From Accumulibacter phosphatis (GTDB lineage Bacteria > Pseudomonadota > Gammaproteobacteria > Burkholderiales > Rhodocyclaceae): a stretch of 64,000 nt of DNA. Every line of letters begins with the position of its first letter. Position 1 is the stretch's first letter. The position numbers were made by a program, and so were the translations under genes. The stretch is from positions 4,278,001-4,342,000 of the forward strand of contig NC_013194.1 in the NCBI RefSeq assembly GCF_000024165.1. Direction: 5' to 3'. Shown piece by piece: positions 63,058 to 64,000 of the stretch. The notes under the pieces were generated by a model. It saw only the letters and a list, made by a program, of their open reading frames with translations, was not told the origin of the DNA and did no database searches.

Positions 63058-63879
63058 TTGTCGGCGATCCCCGAAATCCGGCCCGGACAGTCGATCGAAC
63101 TGCTCAAGGAACTGCACATCCTGACGCGCGACGGCAAACTCAACCAGGACAGCCGGCGCAAGCTGAAGCAGGTGTATCACCTGTTCCACTTCATTGCGCC
63201 GCTGCTCGAGGAAGTCCTCGCCAAGGACCGCCACCTGACCTTGGCCGATCATGGCGCGGGCAAATCCTACCTGGGGTTCATCCTCTACGACCTGTTCTTC
63301 AGGACCAGGGACACCGGGCACATCTACGGCGTCGAGGCACGCGCCGAACTCGTCGAGCGCTCGCGCGAGCTTGCCGCCCGCCTCGGTTTCGCACGCATGA
63401 GCTTTCACGATCTGCGCGTCGCGAACGCGATCGATTCGCCGGCCCTGCCCGCGCGCGTAGACATCGTCACCGCCCTGCACGCCTGCGATACCGCAACTGA
63501 CGACGCCATCCGCTTTGCCCTGCACAAGCGGGCGCAGTTCATCGTTCTCGTCCCCTGCTGCCAAGCCGAAGTCGCGGCGCTGCTGCGCCGCAAGAAGAAC
63601 GAGTCCTTTGCGACGACGCCGCTCTCGGAACTCTGGCGCCATCCGCTCCACACCCGCGAATTCGGCAGCCAGGTGACCAACGCCCTGCGTTGCCTGCAAC
63701 TCGAGGCGCACGGCTATCAACTGACGGTCACCGAACTCGTCGGCTGGGAGCACTCGCTGAAAAACGAGTTGATCATCGCCAGGCGGCGTGGCGAAGAGCG
63801 CGGCAACGCGGCCGCGCGCCTCGAACAAATCCTGCTGGCGCTGAATCTGGGCGAGTTGCATGATCGCTTCATCTACTGA
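63058..63879 (+). CDS. SAM-dependent methyltransferase
   Basis: A 273-residue class I methyltransferase-like protein. Motif I is LADHGAGKSYLGFILYDLF (about residues 61-79), an acidic motif II follows in YGVEARAELVERSREL, and VDIVTALHACDTATDDAIRF lies at about 139-158. It looks like the Methyltransf_32 (rRNA/tRNA-type) group, but the substrate is unknown. The only fitting start is TTG 63058, in CGCTTGTCG, with no strong ribosome-binding site; the N-terminus is SAIPEIRPGQSIELL. A TAGAAT at 63018 may be its -10 box. Confidence 0.8.
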   Translation: MSAIPEIRPGQSIELLKELHILTRDGKLNQDSRRKLKQVYHLFHFIAPLLEEVLAKDRHLTLADHGAGKSYLGFILYDLFFRTRDTGHIYGVEARAELVERSRELAARLGFARMSFHDLRVANAIDSPALPARVDIVTALHACDTATDDAIRFALHKRAQFIVLVPCCQAEVAALLRRKKNESFATTPLSELWRHPLHTREFGSQVTNALRCLQLEAHGYQLTVTELVGWEHSLKNELIIARRRGEERGNAAARLEQILLALNLGELHDRFIY

Positions 63880-63940
63880 CCGCCGAGCCAGTGCCGGCGC
63901 ATGCCAAATTGATCCGGCCGTGGCCAGACAAGGACCTTCA

Positions 63941-64000
63941 ATGGAAAAATGGATCACCCGTGGCGGCGCCGCGCTGTGCGCCGCCGGCAGTCTCGCGCTG
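63941..64000 (+). CDS. Start of an unidentified gene with a possible signal peptide (partial)
   Basis: ATG 63941 is preceded by AAGGACC about eight bases upstream. The 20 codons up to the window edge read MEKWITRGGAALCAAGSLAL: a charged start followed by an Ala/Leu/Gly-rich run, as in a signal peptide or membrane anchor. The Cys at residue 13 could be a lipoprotein site, but this is speculative. Nothing more can be said from this fragment. Confidence 0.55.
   Translation, partial: MEKWITRGGAALCAAGSLAL

Overview
The window is a GC-rich bacterial chromosome segment whose gene content and order point to a betaproteobacterium of the Rhodocyclales. The linkages behind this are dapB-carA-carB-greA-DUF4149-yhbY-rlmE-ftsH-folP-glmM, an acs/acetate-symporter locus, and secG-tRNA-Leu-nuoA..N. 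Several Pit/DUF47 phosphate genes suggest a polyphosphate-accumulating relative of 'Candidatus Accumulibacter'. The genus is an inference from layout and was not tested by any search.

Layout. 1-15 kb (+ strand): end of dapB, a BarA-like hybrid histidine kinase cut in two by an intact IS630-family element, then carAB, greA, a DUF4149 membrane protein, yhbY (opposite strand), rlmE, ftsH, folP and glmM. 15-22.3 kb (- strand): an acetate module made of acs, a cNMP/CBS/nucleotidyltransferase protein, a DnaQ-like exonuclease, a large Na+/solute symporter, an unrecognised 46-residue ORF and the DUF4212 small subunit. 22.5-33.7 kb (+ strand): a UPF0114 membrane protein, class I fumarase, a RidA-like protein, murI, a TIGR03862-type flavoprotein, an AI-2E-type transporter, prfC, and yceH (DUF480) split by a complete IS21-family element (istA, istB). 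33.7-49.5 kb (- strand): the 14-gene nuo operon, read from a clear sigma70-type promoter ahead of secG through a tRNA-Leu(GAG), ending at an intrinsic terminator and followed by a NUDIX hydrolase. 49.5-58.2 kb (- strand): two Pit transporters, three DUF47 proteins, an operon-linked P-loop NTPase and PPP-type phosphoesterase pair, and an orphan ParA ATPase coupled to an Ala/Lys/Pro-rich protein. 58.4-63 kb (- strand): a MalT-like LuxR regulator coupled to an acyltransferase, and an RbgA/YlqF GTPase. The end (+ strand) holds a SAM methyltransferase and the first 20 codons of another gene.

Both insertion sequences have clean target duplications. Removing each element plus one duplication restores the reading frame of the host gene exactly (854 codons for the kinase, 211 for YceH), so both are recent and in principle reversible. 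The most promising under-described material is the ParA/AKP-rich pair beside the phosphate genes, the FHA-like/PPP phosphatase with its P-loop partner behind a Pit transporter, and the small ORF inside the acetate-symporter cluster.
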